This document shows positions 21,422-33,736 of a stretch of 64,000 bases of DNA, in pieces (position 1 is the first letter of the stretch; each line of letters opens with the position of its first letter). The notes under the pieces are model-generated. The model was not told where the DNA came from. It saw nothing but the letters and a program-made list of their open reading frames with translations, and did no database searches. Source of the DNA: Ceratobasidium sp. AG-K (Eukaryota; Basidiomycota; Agaricomycetes; Cantharellales; Ceratobasidiaceae). A program made the position numbers and the translations under genes. Where the stretch lies: contig JAWNGF010000005.1 of NCBI GenBank assembly GCA_037039685.1, positions 2,666,001 through 2,730,000 on the forward strand. The letters are read 5' to 3'.

Positions 21422-23910
21422 TTTGCTCAGGGAACAGTGGCAGTTGCTTGGTCGATCCTCCGTGTATCTAACGAATGGGTCAAGCTTGCTGTCGAGGTCT
21501 GGGATGACAATGGGAAGTTGGCAGGAGTGCAGGGGATCGAGAGTCTGGAGGTGAAGGTACTGCGTGGTGGTCGAGTCTACGATAACGAAGCCACGAATGT
21601 CGCCCATTAATTATCCAAAAAAAGACATACACGTGACCACCACTCATGAGTCAACTGGTGCATATATTCACATGCCGTGGAATCGGCGCTTAGGGAGAAG
21701 TGTTGCTTCTTGCACCTTTCCTCATCGAGAAAGTGAGTTTGCGAGAGTCTTAAAAGCGCAGTAGAATGTTCTACAGTCGTGCTTCTCAGCTTGCAGCCCC
21801 TCAGCTTGCAGGAAGCACAGGAAGCGCAGCTGACAAATCTGCCACCCAACTTGCCTCCAGCGTCTCTAGGGCCGTATGTAACTCCAAGAGGGGTGTGGTC
21901 GATTTCTTGAGACTATTTCGGAGTATATTGCATAGATTCACCGAGCCCCGCGTTGCCCTAGAGCCTCGACAACGCGAACGATTAGGGCGCGTGTTTGCTC
22001 ATGTTTAGCAAAACGCCATTCGTCAGCGTGCAAGCTGAGGGACACGACTGTAGCATTTTATGACCCCCCGTGGGACTTTTCTACTAACAGGAATACAAGG
22101 ATCCAATCCAAATTGGGTTTAGCTTGTAGGGACCTGGCATAAAAGATGACTTGAGCAGCCCTAGTTGGTGCCTTGGAGGTGTATAAAGCGGGAGGCACGC
22201 GATTCCCCGGGTGAACAGGGGGTTGGGTCCAAAACTCCAAAGTGAATATGAGAACAGGAAAATACTATTATTGACTGTGTGAACATGGATTAAGGTATTT
22301 TGCGCAGTCATATGCCATTTTTCTGGACTAGTACTGATGTATAATTATATACAGAGGTAATTTACTAGAACAATTAAATAATTAGCTATAAAGGCGTATG
22401 AATACGTTCCATGGAGAGATGCATTAATCAAGTGGTTGTGTCGATCGGAAACTGGCGTATGGATATACCGGAGTGGGGCAAGTTCACAGAGTGAAGCATG
22501 CTCACTAAGAGAATCGCGGCGATCCCGCACCTAACCAAGATGAGTGATCCAACTGCAAGATTAGGATACATGATGTGCACTATGAATCTATATCCTTAAA
22601 GAATGGTAGGTGGCCAAACCGACCCGTGTTCTAGATGCTCAAAAGGTAGCATCCCGGACGAAGGATGGCGCAAGACGGTCGCAAGGAATCTACATGATAT
22701 CAGTCCGCTCCCCGGGATGGAACGAGAAGGCAAGATCCGTTCTGATGGCTGTGTCTAGGACACACGTCAATTGTTGCATCGAATGCCAAAGCGATGGCCG
22801 TTTGGTAAATTGTACCTAGTGGTATCTATTAGTGCATAACCACTGGGCAATCCAGGCTTGACGTGAGGTTCCAGCAAGGGGGAATTGGAAGCTGGGTCGT
22901 TATTAGGTTTTGCGGTAAGGTGGAGAGTACGACGTACCGGGTTGGGGATAGTTAAATATGGTGGCCATAAATTAGCCACACGCGGATCAAGGTCACGTGA
23001 GACGCAAAAATCGGTGACCTCATAATTGGTAATTCTCCGAACATGGATTTTGTCTCAGCCATAACCTATCTCAGGAAGGAACGCGGTTCTTCACTAAGAG
23101 CCTCGCGTCTGGATTATTCTGATGTCTGTCATCGAGATTTTACATACTCTGCTAGCCATTTTCTTATTATTTGACCCTCGTTTATTCCGCCGCGGAACAC
23201 TGTATCGGTCTTGGGATCGCCTCGCGTGCCGGACGACTTGCCATCACATCGATCCTTGTGTCAACTATTGCTTTCGTCAACCATCACAACGAACCTAAAG
23301 GAGCTACTAAAGGGATCACAGATCGAGGTAAGCTAATTTGTACCTTACTCTACCGTCCAGCGCAGACTGAGCCGTGTTCGTCCCACCCCCAACGCGCAGA
23401 TCGCAAACGGACAAACCCCCCACTTGTTTTGGCACACAAATCTACTAGAAACTCCCTTATCGCGCTTAATAGCGTACGGGATATACTGTTCGGAACATAG
23501 AAGGATCTTCTCTGCACGTGATGTAACGCCTTTGTGGGCCCGACGCCCGAGCCCGCCCCGCCGCAACTTTGCGCCTCGACGAGTACGGAGTCAATTTCGA
23601 TGCATCTTTCATTCCCATGGATTTATTTTAGCGTGATTTATTAGGCGCTGGCGGACCGCTTGTGTCGTCGTCCACTCGAAACTGGGAGCTCGAGCGGAAG
23701 TACTCCTGCGCCCCTATATGCGGTCTCGCCCAACGGTCAAAGTCTCGCGCCGACTCCTCCTGTTTCGAGCTGAATGAATGGTCTGGGATTCTTGTCGTCA
23801 GGACGGCAAGAATAGGAGAATGTGGGATATATAACCTCGAGGGAAGGTGAAACGCTTTCCTCACTTTCAAACTTTTCGTTGCACTCCCATCAACTATCGA
23901 GCCAATCACT
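21422..23910. other. Intergenic region without a supported gene
   Basis: About 2.5 kb. An 80-codon frame at 21766-22008 (plus) and one of 109 codons at 23171-23500 lack recognisable domains, splice support or homology visible to me. The segment next to 23911 (23800-23870) includes a GATATATAA TATA-like box that probably serves the downstream gene. Confidence 0.4.
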
Positions 23911-25481
23911 ATGTCATCTTCCAGCACTGTAAAGTGGTTGTTCGTAGCCATTTTGTGTATATTCTTCACTCGGCCGCCCTCGTGCCATTGCCCAGCGTAA
24001 GTCGATTGGTTTAAATGGAACTCTAGCTGACCTGATTGTAGAACTTGTCGCGATCCTTCTACCTCGAGCCGCCTGCTTGCCACCAAGGCACCCTATCCTC
24101 CCATGCCGGCCTCCTCCCCACTGCCTACTCTACCCCCCTTTACTCGCCTACCGGTCCCGAACTACATCAAGCCATTGAACCGTGAGTCCAGCTAACTCTT
24201 CAATACTACTAGCTAACACTCTTCGAGTCCGCCGCTCCGCCGCTCGATCCCTCGCACCAGTATCCCTCGTGCGTTGCCAGGTATATTACATGCGGATCGA
24301 AGGTCTGACCCCCAGCCGCGCTGTCTCTCGGTGCATTGAGCACCGAGACCGAGCAGTGGCTGGAGGTCGTATTGTTGGGTCGCATATTCTCCTCCCGCCC
24401 CCTCCAACCCCGCCGCACCAACCAGAAACTCACCGACTAGGACCGCCCCCTCTGCTCCACGGCCTTATACTCGGCATGAGGGCATTTCCCTCGTCGACAG
24501 GCCTCGATATGGAGCTGGGGTTGTTCTTCGCAAGGATGTCATCCGGGCGGTTCGGGACTCGCGCGCGGTCGTATTCGGCAACTGGCTGTGGAAGTCGGCG
24601 GCACCGAGATGGAGGAAGCTGGTCCGATCCGTGCGTGTGTACTGCGGCCGATTCAAGTGGTTCGTCCGGATCTCGGTCGAGGAGGAGGAACTCAGGAATG
24701 GGAACCTCCTGATCCTGTTGTGGATCGGGAGCTGGCTCGTTTCCGATGCACACGGACGAGGAGTCTGAGGCCGGTATGGAGCCCACCAACATTGCTGAAA
24801 CCCCCCAACCCGCTCGGCTTATGATCGAGTGGTACTCCGTCGGCGAACGGGGTACCTACTCGTGTGTCAGATTGCACTCGGGTAAGTCGATTTTTTTTTT
24901 ATCTATTTCATTCATTTCTATTAATTAACGGCACTGTAGCCCTCTGTGCATTCATACGAGAGGACGTGCTCGCGTCGGTGACGCTGAGCACCCTCTCGCT
25001 AAGCGCGGAATTGGTCCGACCGCGCACGAGGCTCCTGATTGAGTGGCGTCCCACCACGCAAACCGATCGGAACCAATCAGTAAGTCGATTTGCTTTTTCT
25101 TCATTCAGAGACTGATTTGATTCCCAGCCACTGGTGCCCGCCTCGAGACGACCGCGCAGAGCAGTTCGGCCTGGTCATGGGGTTTACCAGCCGCCGGTTA
25201 TGCAGGTTCGTAATTATTTTCAAACTTAGTCCGTATCACTTATGTATACCTTCCAGGACGGCCTGACCCAGGAACGCTGTGTCGCGCGCTCCGAGGCCCG
25301 GCGCCAAGTGCTCGAGCAAGTCGAGCGTGAGGCACAAGAGCCAGTGCATGTGCCCGAGCTCGTGGTTGAGGCGCACGCCGACGAGCACCGTCGAAAAAAG
25401 AGGCGAGGTGGGGTCAAGGTGCGGGCGCGGAGGGCCGTACGGGAGGAACATTTGGCGAGGGAGGTACCGGACGACATGTAG
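23911..25481 (+). CDS. Unrecognised secreted-type protein, multi-exon, middle part unresolved
   Basis: A TATA-like box (about 23828) precedes an ATG at 23911. Exon 1 (23911-23996) encodes a clear signal sequence (MSSSSTVKWLFVAILCIFF). Exon 2 (24042-24181) is Pro/Ser-rich. The middle (about 24215-24780) has three open registers in turn, including VVFGNWLWKSAAPRWRKLV and LLILLWIGSWLVSDAH; I could not join them cleanly, so small introns, indels or decay are possible. Later exons are clear: LMIEWYSVGERGTYSCVRLH (ends 24881), FIREDVLASVTLSTLS through LLIEWRPTTQ (about 24940-25079), PLVPASRRPRRAV (about 25128-25208), and a final Arg/Glu-rich exon (about 25256-25481) ending REVPDDM. No family recognised. 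A partial copy follows at 26.3-27.3 kb. Confidence 0.5.
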
Positions 25482-26299
25482 CCTTCGAGTCTGCGGACTC
25501 GAAGCGGGTTTTGTTTCTTGTTGATACGACTCGTGTTTCTAGTGTATCCTGTAGTTCACAATCATGTAAATAGAGTAGTTGATGGGAAATTATAAGTTAT
25601 ATTTACTCAGTGTCCTGTAAGTTGATAATTACTTTGATTGACCACGACTCGAATCCCGGCTAGTCTTACGATAAGTGACGATTATGACCGTTTCAGATTT
25701 TCGCCCTGGGTTTATAGCGGCGGCTTGGGAACTTGGTATACTCGAGGAGATTGCACCAGGACTGCATTTGGCTTAGCGTTGATCGTGAGGGGGCGTTCGG
25801 GGAGAACTGAATCCCGTTGGACTCGAGGCCTATGATCTGGGCTCAGCTCGATCGTTACTACGAACAGGCTACACGATTCGTTCAAGGCACCCACAACCCT
25901 CAGAATGTGACACCGAGTGTCGAATACAAACTCATGTCGAAACTTCATCCCCGGGCTTCTCGTCGCCAATATCACTGTTTTGCGTGTTCCCAGCGACGAG
26001 CCCATGGCGTGGTTTAATTTAAACCTTCAATCAAAAGATTTGAAATAGTCAGATCGCTCCGACGTCCGTACCTTGATCCCGAAGTGGGCACAATGGTTCC
26101 GAATCTCGAAAGTTAGGGTGTTGATTGTCGTCATCATCCTCACCACATGCAAACCTTTGTATTAAAATACCATTGGCCACGAGGACATCGCTTGGACAGT
26201 CATGGGGTTGGGCGATTGGAGCGCTATTTCGCCCTATATGCGGTCCGGTCCAGGTTTAGACCCTCAAGTCGACCCTCTCATTTCAATCTGGGTACGCGT
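25482..26299. other. Spacer between the tandem copies
   Basis: I see no gene, repeat or structured element that I can support here. Confidence 0.4.
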
Positions 26300-27317
26300 A
26301 GCCAATGAGAGTCTTGGATTTGGGCGGCAATAGGGGGGTGTGGAATATATAAATTCTGGGGGAGCGAGGCAGCCCCTTCACCCTTTCAACCCCCCCCCCC
26401 CCCCCAACCTCACGATACTGATTACCACATAGTGCTATATCCCTCGCTACCACCTCACGTTCGTTTACCCCAGTCAACTTATGTATTTATATAGCCCAGT
26501 CACACTTGTGGGACCGCCCCTCGCGAGTCATTTGGCTGATATAGTAATAATAACTGACTTGGTTCAAGGTATTTTCACCTCGATACACGCGCGCTCCGGT
26601 TCGACAGGTCATCTCGAAGCCACCTCGCCGCCCATCCATCCCTTCCCATCCCTCGTACTCTCCTCTGTGAAGCGCTGTCCCTCAACGTTGGAAATCTAAT
26701 TAAATGTAAGCCTCACCCTCATTAAATGCACCCACTAACATCGCCTAGTTTGCCCCCGTGGATATGCCCCCGTCTCCCTCATCCGCTGCCGCGTTCGCGA
26801 TACGGGGATCGAGCAACCACCCCACCCATGACCGAGTGGTACTCACCTACAGGATAGTCAGCAAGGCTACGCGTATATTGGATATTAATCTGGCGAGTCT
26901 AATTTCCTATTCCACCTCGGCACATTAATTGATGGCACTATAGCCTTTCGCGCGTTCGCCCAGAGGACGTGCTCACATCGGTGACACTGAGCACCCTCTC
27001 GGCGAACGCAGAGATGGTTCCACCGCACACAAGGCTCATGATCGAGTGGCTGCACGCCACGCAAATCGACCAGAGGCAATCGGTGAGTCGATTTGCTTAA
27101 TGTTACGAACCAGGTTGTGACGCCGACACCACAGCAACAGCCGCGTGACCAGCCACGAGCCACCCCGTCCCGTGCGTCTCGCCCGGCCCCCGCTCCTTCG
27201 CATTCCCGAGCTGCCGCAACCGTGCCTGCGACTTCACTGACTCACAAGTATACCCCACCGCCTAACTCGCTTCCCCTCGATGACGCGCTTTCATCCGCGC
27301 ACGGCCCTTTCGGATAA
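26300..27317 (+). pseudogene. Degenerate tandem copy of the 23.9-kb gene
   Basis: The promoter segment is partly conserved (GGAATATATAAATTC near 26344 against GGGATATATAACCTC near 23826) and is followed by a run of 16 C. A TEWYS-like segment near 26830 and the exon at about 26945-27082 (EDVLTSVTLSTLSANAEMV, RLMIEWLHATQIDQRQS) match exons of the upstream gene. The start region and signal peptide are not recognisable. Downstream, a Pro/Ala-rich frame (PTPQQQPRDQPRATPSRASR) runs to a stop at 27317 and is unlike the upstream C-terminus. I read it as a decayed or strongly diverged duplicate. Confidence 0.45.
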
Positions 27318-28275
27318 TGTAAGGCGCGCGACATCCCGGTGCTCACCCACACCCTACGTGACCCCTTTCGTCTCATCGTCGCGCATATAATGTCACGGTG
27401 CTTGTCTCGTTGCTCCCTCTGCTTAGCCTGTGGTTTAATTGGCTGTATTCAGTCCGGTCCCCCCCACTCGTTTACTCTTTTTGCGCACTTGTGCGCGATT
27501 ATTGTTCTTTACTAACCTTCTCTTTCCATCCCCTGTCTCAACCATTGTAACGGTACGAGTAACGTAATGATTAGCTAACCTGTATGCGCGCGAGCGCCGC
27601 AGGCGCCGCGCGTGACCGCCTCGCTCGTGTATGTGCATGTATGGACCCGGGTGTCTTTATAGGCCCCGGTCCCCCGATCCTTCCCCCTGTCTTCGAATAC
27701 TACCACGAATAAACTGTGTTACGGATTGTCTATTGTCCCACGGCGACTACGTCGCCGCTTTAGTCTATCTACATAGTCTTCGAGGTCGGAGACCTTACAA
27801 CCATTCGCTTAGACTCCTCTAGTGATAAATATTTTACCACTCATTTGATTCATAGAAACACACATAAAAGAGCTTGCCTTCCTCCCTGTATATACCATCT
27901 CTTACGAGTTAATACGGTTTTTGGCTTGTCACTCCCGTGCCGACTGCGTCGGCGCTTACATAAGTCTATCGACCGTTCCGCTGGGGAGCCTCGGTCAGTA
28001 GCTACACAATCATATTATATATGATAATCTCTCGCACAAATGGCGAAGGATGCAAAGTGGGCCCCAGACCTGGAATGGGCGCAGACCCCAACGTCTAATA
28101 ACATTAAGATTGTATTATAACAGATTTGGAAGCGAGGATAAAACAAGGAGATAGGACTTTTGAATAGGATATGACAGGCTAGAAATAAAGTATGTCACGA
28201 GTCGAATGAACGAAAACGAGCCTGCAAGGAGTCGAGAAGAATATGTTGAAAGTCAATTTAAATCAATGAGAGTGT
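27318..28275. other. Intergenic with two related palindromic motifs
   Basis: No gene supported. Two hairpin-forming motifs, CGGCGACTACGTCGCCG (27741-27757) and GCCGACTGCGTCGGC (27939-27953), each lie in a similar context ending in GCTT and TCTATC. They look like diverged copies of one small repeat. Confidence 0.45.
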
Positions 28276-30478
28276 CTAAAAATCCCATAGCGTTCCTTTT
28301 TTTCTATCAGTCGGACGGAAACTTCCGACTCAGTCGAATGCACTTACCAAACGCAGGAATTCCACGCATCTTGCAACCTTGCATCATCTCACGATTTCCT
28401 TCCCAGTTGGAAGTAATAAAAACAACTGTGTCAAAATAAGCAACCATGAAGATTCACACTCCATGCTTGGTCAAGTGTTAGCTACCTTCGGCTTTCCATA
28501 GTTCATACGTCTCCGCCAACAGCTCCATAGTATTTGGACGTCCAAACTTCTTGGTATCCCACAGGATCGCACGATGGCCAACCCCTCGCTCAATCAGACC
28601 CAAGATTGTTGGCCCGAGTGTGGCATCCGCGTCGGACCCTGGGAAGCAGAGATGCAGAAGATCAGACGTATGCTAGTGAACAAAAGAGCTAATACCCACC
28701 AATCCAAATGAGGAACCATTGATCAGACTGTAAACAAGTCGAGAGCGCGGCTCCAATGCCCGTGCCAGTGCATATCCTAATACCTCGCTTGTAGAGCGTG
28801 GATGTGTTTCCAACGCCAGCAAACTGAGTTTTGCCCAGTCAATTAGTTAATCAGAGCAGGAACTACATTCGACCTACCTTGACTTCTCGAGTCCAAATAT
28901 GCGTCGGCATATCAGCTACCAATTTGCGAGTGAAATCGCCCTGAACACCACATATCATATAATGGTACGCAGAATGCTTGCTTGCGCTGTCACAGAGCAA
29001 ATGAGTGCGGCATTGACGTATACTATCCCAAAACATACCTAATAATCCCAAAAGTGTGATACTCTATGATCGCCGTGCGCGAGATGCGTCCGAGTAACCC
29101 TTGTTGCATCCCGCGTTCGAACCGTAGAATGGCGACTTTTTGTGAGGGCTATTGGAATTCACGAGGTCAGGCCATTCGATCGATGGGGAAGCTCAGTCAC
29201 TAACAATTTCTACATGGATCGGCACTTTGCGTGTGTACGTCCAGGGAAGCATGACCCTAAAACAACAATGTGTGATTTAATCTACTTAATAAACGAACGG
29301 GACCTACGCTAAAGCCATGAATATGGATAACCAAAGCTCTTGATGATGGGCGAATGCATAGCTATGCGTTCCCCAAGTTCTCGAGTTTCGATATCCATTA
29401 TCGACAATAATGTATATCCAGGTGACCAAGACAGCTGTAAATCATTAGCCAATTTGGCTCCAAGGAAGATGTTTTGACCTACCCAGCCACCCAAAGAACC
29501 TATGATTGCGTTCAAAAACGCTAAACCAAATATTAGTTAGATGAACATGGGGAGGTGTCTAGGACTTACTTGTGGTGCGTGTTCCTAAGCCAAGGCACTG
29601 CAGCTACGCACGTGAAGACAACCGTGGCCAGGACAATAGCACCCATGGCCAGAACCGCGGGAGCCACGGTTGCGCGGTTCTTAAATAGCTCCAGGAGATT
29701 GTACACTAGCCACCCAATCGCAGCCACGGAGCAACCGGAGTGAATCCCTCCTAGATGTTGGAGGACAGATGAGCAACACAACCTCCACCATAACGGAGTC
29801 CACTATGTGGGTATTAGTTTAAATAACATCGCGCCCAGTACCGCCGTCAATCACCTTGGCGAAGAGGCTGTTGACTATAAGATATAAAAAGCGTCCAAAC
29901 AACTCGTTTCGAACTACAACTCCAGCAAGAATATTCCCTATTATAATACCACCAGTGTTTTTGTGAGCGTACGGGAACCTCCCCACACCGGCGGCGATTA
30001 TCCCAGCGAGTTCGAAGGAAACAATGAAGATCCAAAATTTCCTACAAAGAGTCAGATTCGAGCGGGCGAAACAACGTGCTACTGATACCTATAGGTATTA
30101 AACCATAATTGAAACCTGATCCACCGCCCAGCCTGCCGGAACGCATTTTTGCTCGTCCGGGTCGGGGCTGGCGGGTTCGGAAAGTCTGCTTCGCCATTTT
30201 CCCTTCCCTTGGGATGTATACGCTACATATGCGCCTTGGTGTTTGAGCAGGTCCGAAACCGCGGCTAAATCCAATGGCTTGGCGGTATCCAATGGGCCGC
30301 GAGCGGGAGTTGTGCCAACCAGGGTATTCTCCTTGCTATCTTCGTCGCTGATAATTGTCGTCAGTTAACATGCAGGCACTCGTATCAAATATTGGGACAC
30401 TTACAAACCAGGATCACCGAATCCAGCCTCGACGCTGTTTAGTTCAGGATTGTTGGTGTATGGGCCCATGGAAACCAT
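28276..30478 (-). CDS. TmpA-like integral membrane FAD/NAD(P) oxidoreductase, copy 1 (frameshift near N-terminus)
   Basis: Multi-pass membrane protein with a cytosolic ferredoxin-reductase-like half, resembling Aspergillus TmpA (from memory). Start at 30478 (MVSMGPYTNNPELNS). The variable N-terminus shifts frame near 30215-30240, because RWIRFQLWFNTYR is in a different register from the upstream exon. Hydrophobic segments follow: IFIVSFELAGIIAAGVG, IIIGNILAGVVVRNELF, CSVAAIGWLVYNLL, VLAMGAIVLATVVFTCVAAV. They are followed by RNTHHK and AHHQELWLS with conserved histidines. The FAD-site-like segment is VMLPWTYTRKVPI with GLLGRISRTAIIEYH. The nucleotide-binding loop is ICTGTGIGAALSTCLQ. The last micro-exon gives GTLWDF, stop 28278-28276. 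Paired with the copy at 31589-33736 in the same orientation. Confidence 0.75.
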
Positions 30479-31588
30479 GTGCAGATCAATGAGTTGCTAG
30501 TGAAGTCTGTAGATCTTGTCGACGCGTAAAGGCGAAGGTTCAGTTCGATCCTGAGCTCTTATACGAGCTGTTATTCGATCATGATGTAGTTAGAAATATT
30601 ACAGGGTGTTCTGGCTCACTATCCATGATCGTGATATCACGCATTTCGCGGCCGTATTGAAACCCAAGCGGAGCTACTCCCGTCAACAACAGACACAATT
30701 CGAGCAGCGAATAATGGTTTGATGTGGACATGTGGATTATTTTTGTCACTTGGGACAATAATGACGTGATTTCGTTCCGGGCGGTGCGCCATTGAAGTAC
30801 CAATGACGCGGGAGCGAAGACACCTCAAGAGGTGATCATAACCGCAGTAAGATTGAGGGAAATTGTTGAATTTTGAATTATATCTCCCAAGCCATCTAAC
30901 TGAAAGTTCCGCCTGAAGCTTCCTAATATTCGACCGCCGCAGCAGCGTAGTGTTAGTGGCTAGTACAAGAGGCCCTGGGGATGGTCGTGATCTGAGAGAC
31001 GACGTCTGGTCACGTGTACCTGACCAAATAGACCCTGGCTCTCACCTTGAATCCGACAGAAAGGTTGTTCCGAGCTATAACCATGGCCTCACTAGTGCTT
31101 CGCGTAGTTGACAGTAGACATATCATTCCACGCTCTGACACTGCTGCCCTTAACCGAGACATGGCGCACTAGTTCAGGCTCCGCGCACTCACAATTGTCA
31201 CATAACACCTCATACGCATTTCCCTAGCCTTGGAGAGCATGGGGACAAGCCATATGATTTCCATTATAACTGGCAGCTGTTGTCTTTCCACGTTTACTTC
31301 GTGTTCAATTATTCTCGTCCTTGGATCCGAATATGTCATGGGCCAGCTTTGTCGCCCAAATTCACCCCCGATTATAGGTAGACACCCAGTTGTAATGTAT
31401 TTGGAGATGAAAAACATGTCTATAAAATATATCCCAAGGTATCACAAATCAAAATCTACGGAAAAAAATGTCTAGTATATGTATAATCTAGATCTAACCT
31501 AGTATGGGTCCAACGTTAAGCGAAAAAGGAACAGAGATTAAGGAAGTTGTGTTGGTTTCTAACAGTGATTGTACGTGACTGGGAAAAG
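30479..31588. other. Spacer between the tandem TmpA-like genes
   Basis: About 1.1 kb. It must hold the terminator of the upstream copy and the promoter of copy 1, but no specific site stands out. No gene supported. Confidence 0.4.
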
Positions 31589-33736
31589 CTAGAAATCCCA
31601 CAGAGTGCCTTTTCAAACAAGGTCAGAGCTACATACGATGGAGAGTTACAGTTTACCTTACCAAAAGCTGGTATACCCCGTTGTTTGCACCCTTGCATCA
31701 TCTCCTCGTTTCCATCCCAGTTGGAAGTTATCATGACCACTATTTCAACCAAATATGAGTATTTCCAAGCCATTGTAGATAATATCCAACTTACCCTCGG
31801 CATTCCATTTATGATACTGCTCCGCCAGCAACTCCATTGTCTTGGGGCGACCTAACTTCTTGGTATCCCATAGAATTGCGCGGTCACCGACCCCACGTTC
31901 GATGAGCTCGGCAATGGTTGGTCCAAAGGTTTTGAGTACATCCGAACCTTTGAATACGGTAAGTTGGCACCTGTTTCAAAGGAGAGAAGAGGTAACCTAC
32001 CTATCCAGATAAGGAACCACTGATCAGACTGCAGACAAGTAGATAGCGCTGCGCCAATACCGGTGCCGGTACAGATCCTAATCCCGCGGCGGTATAGGGT
32101 GGACGTGTTGCCAACTCCAGCAAACTGCAGTGCATGGAACTCAGCAGTTATTAAAAGAACGATGTGTTCCACGTACTTTAACTTCTCGGGTCCATATATG
32201 CGTGGGCATGTCATTGACAAGGGCTCGCGTAAAGTCGCCTTGGACACCACAGACCATGTAATGATACTTTGCGTCTTTTCCCTCGCTACAATTGGAATGT
32301 TAGGTGATACTACAGACAGAACTCGCATGCGTACCTGATGGTCCCGAATGCATGGTACTCGAGTATGGCAGTCCGGGAGATGCGTCCCAGAAGCCCTTGC
32401 TGGAGCCCTCGATCGAAGCGGAGCACGGCTACCTTTGGAGATGGCTACCCAGGACGGTTAGCTCACGTATCAGCGCCAAGAGAGTTTGAATATTACCAGT
32501 TCCACGCGAATGGGCACCTTGCGAGTATATGTCCAAGGCAGCACAACACTGCTCAAGTTAGGGGGTCAGAAATGAAAGTAGCGGATACATGACGTAACTC
32601 ACGCAATAGCCATGAACAATGTTAGCCAGAGCTCTTGGTGGTGTGCAAAGGCATAGCTATTGGCAGAAAAGGTGCTTCGCGATGTGCGATACCCGTTCTC
32701 GAGGATGATGTATATCCAGGTCACAACGACGGCTTGAACGATTATCTTAGCTATTGTGCCTTCTGATATACGTAGTTGTACTTACCAGTCCACCCGATGA
32801 ATCTATGGTTACGCTCAAACACACTAAATGAGAAACAATAGTCAGTGTACCTGTGTTGAGTTGCTATTACCAGAAGCTTACTTGTGATGAGTATTGCGAA
32901 CCCAAGGGATGGCACTCAGGCACACGAATACCATCACAACAAGGACAATGACCCCCATTGCCAGTACGCCTACGGCTATATCCTTTCGATCCCGGAACAA
33001 GTTGACGAGGTTGTAGATGAGCCAACCAACGGCGGAAACTGAACAACCGGAGTGGATGCCACCAAGGTGCTGCAAGACAGAGGTGCAGGCAAGGCGGAAC
33101 CATAGTGGGGTCCACTAAAGACAGTTTCAGCCTAAAGTCGTGGACGTGGATCTCGTACTCACCTTTGCAAAGAAGGTGTTGACAATCAAATACAAAAGTC
33201 GCCCAAAGAGTTCATTTCGCACAACTACCCCAGCCAGTATATTGCCAATCACAATGCCGCCAGTATTCTCGGCTGCATAGGGAAAGTGACCCAGGCCGGC
33301 TGTAATCATTCCGGCCAGCTCGAAAAGGACGATGAAAGTGAAAAATTTACTAGAAGCGATCAGCTGATTGTCCTCGTCAGAGTTGCTCGACATACCGGTA
33401 TGTGTTGAACCACACTGAAGCCGGATCCAGCGTGAGGCAGGTGTAAACCTTGGCCTCGGCTTGGCGGGCGGTGGGACTGAAACCTCTCCAGCCTTCTCGT
33501 TTGGAGTTTTCTCAGGATGTGGTTGAGGAGGCTCATGCTTCTCATTGCTCAATATTGCCGACACTGCAGTAAGGTCAATAGGCTCGGAAGACGGCTTGAC
33601 GTCTTTGAGGGGTGTCGGGGCGGCCGTTGACTCGATGACGCTGTAGGGCTTCAGTTAGTTGCCTAGAACACGGGCATTAGACTCACAGAGAACTAGAACC
33701 GTATTCTGCCGAGTTGAGCTGCAAGTTAGAGCTCAT
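31589..33736 (-). CDS. TmpA-like integral membrane FAD/NAD(P) oxidoreductase, copy 2 (one-base frameshift)
   Basis: Paralog of the previous gene with the same exon plan. Exon 1 33736-33688 (MSSNLQLNSAEYGSSS); exon 2 about 33642-33396 has a Pro-rich cytosolic stretch, then PASRWIRLQ. One base is missing near 33412-33416, because VWFNTYR and the next exon (33349-33163, KFFTFIVLFELAGMITAGLG) lie one register over. Membrane segments match copy 1 (exon 33114 to about 32881; CSVSAVGWLIYNLVNLF, VIVLVVMVFVCLSAIPW), then RNTHHN. FAD-type segment VVLPWTYTRKVPI with GLLGRISRTAILEYH; CGVQGDFTRALVNDMPTHIW; nucleotide loop ICTGTGIGAALSTCLQ; end GTLWDF at 31589. Strong conservation elsewhere suggests a recent event or an assembly error rather than old decay. 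Confidence 0.78.

Noticed and set aside
23628..24086. Minus-strand frame of 152 codons opposite the 23.9-kb gene
   Set aside because: It is antisense to the signal-peptide and Pro-rich exons and has no recognisable feature; likely a composition shadow.
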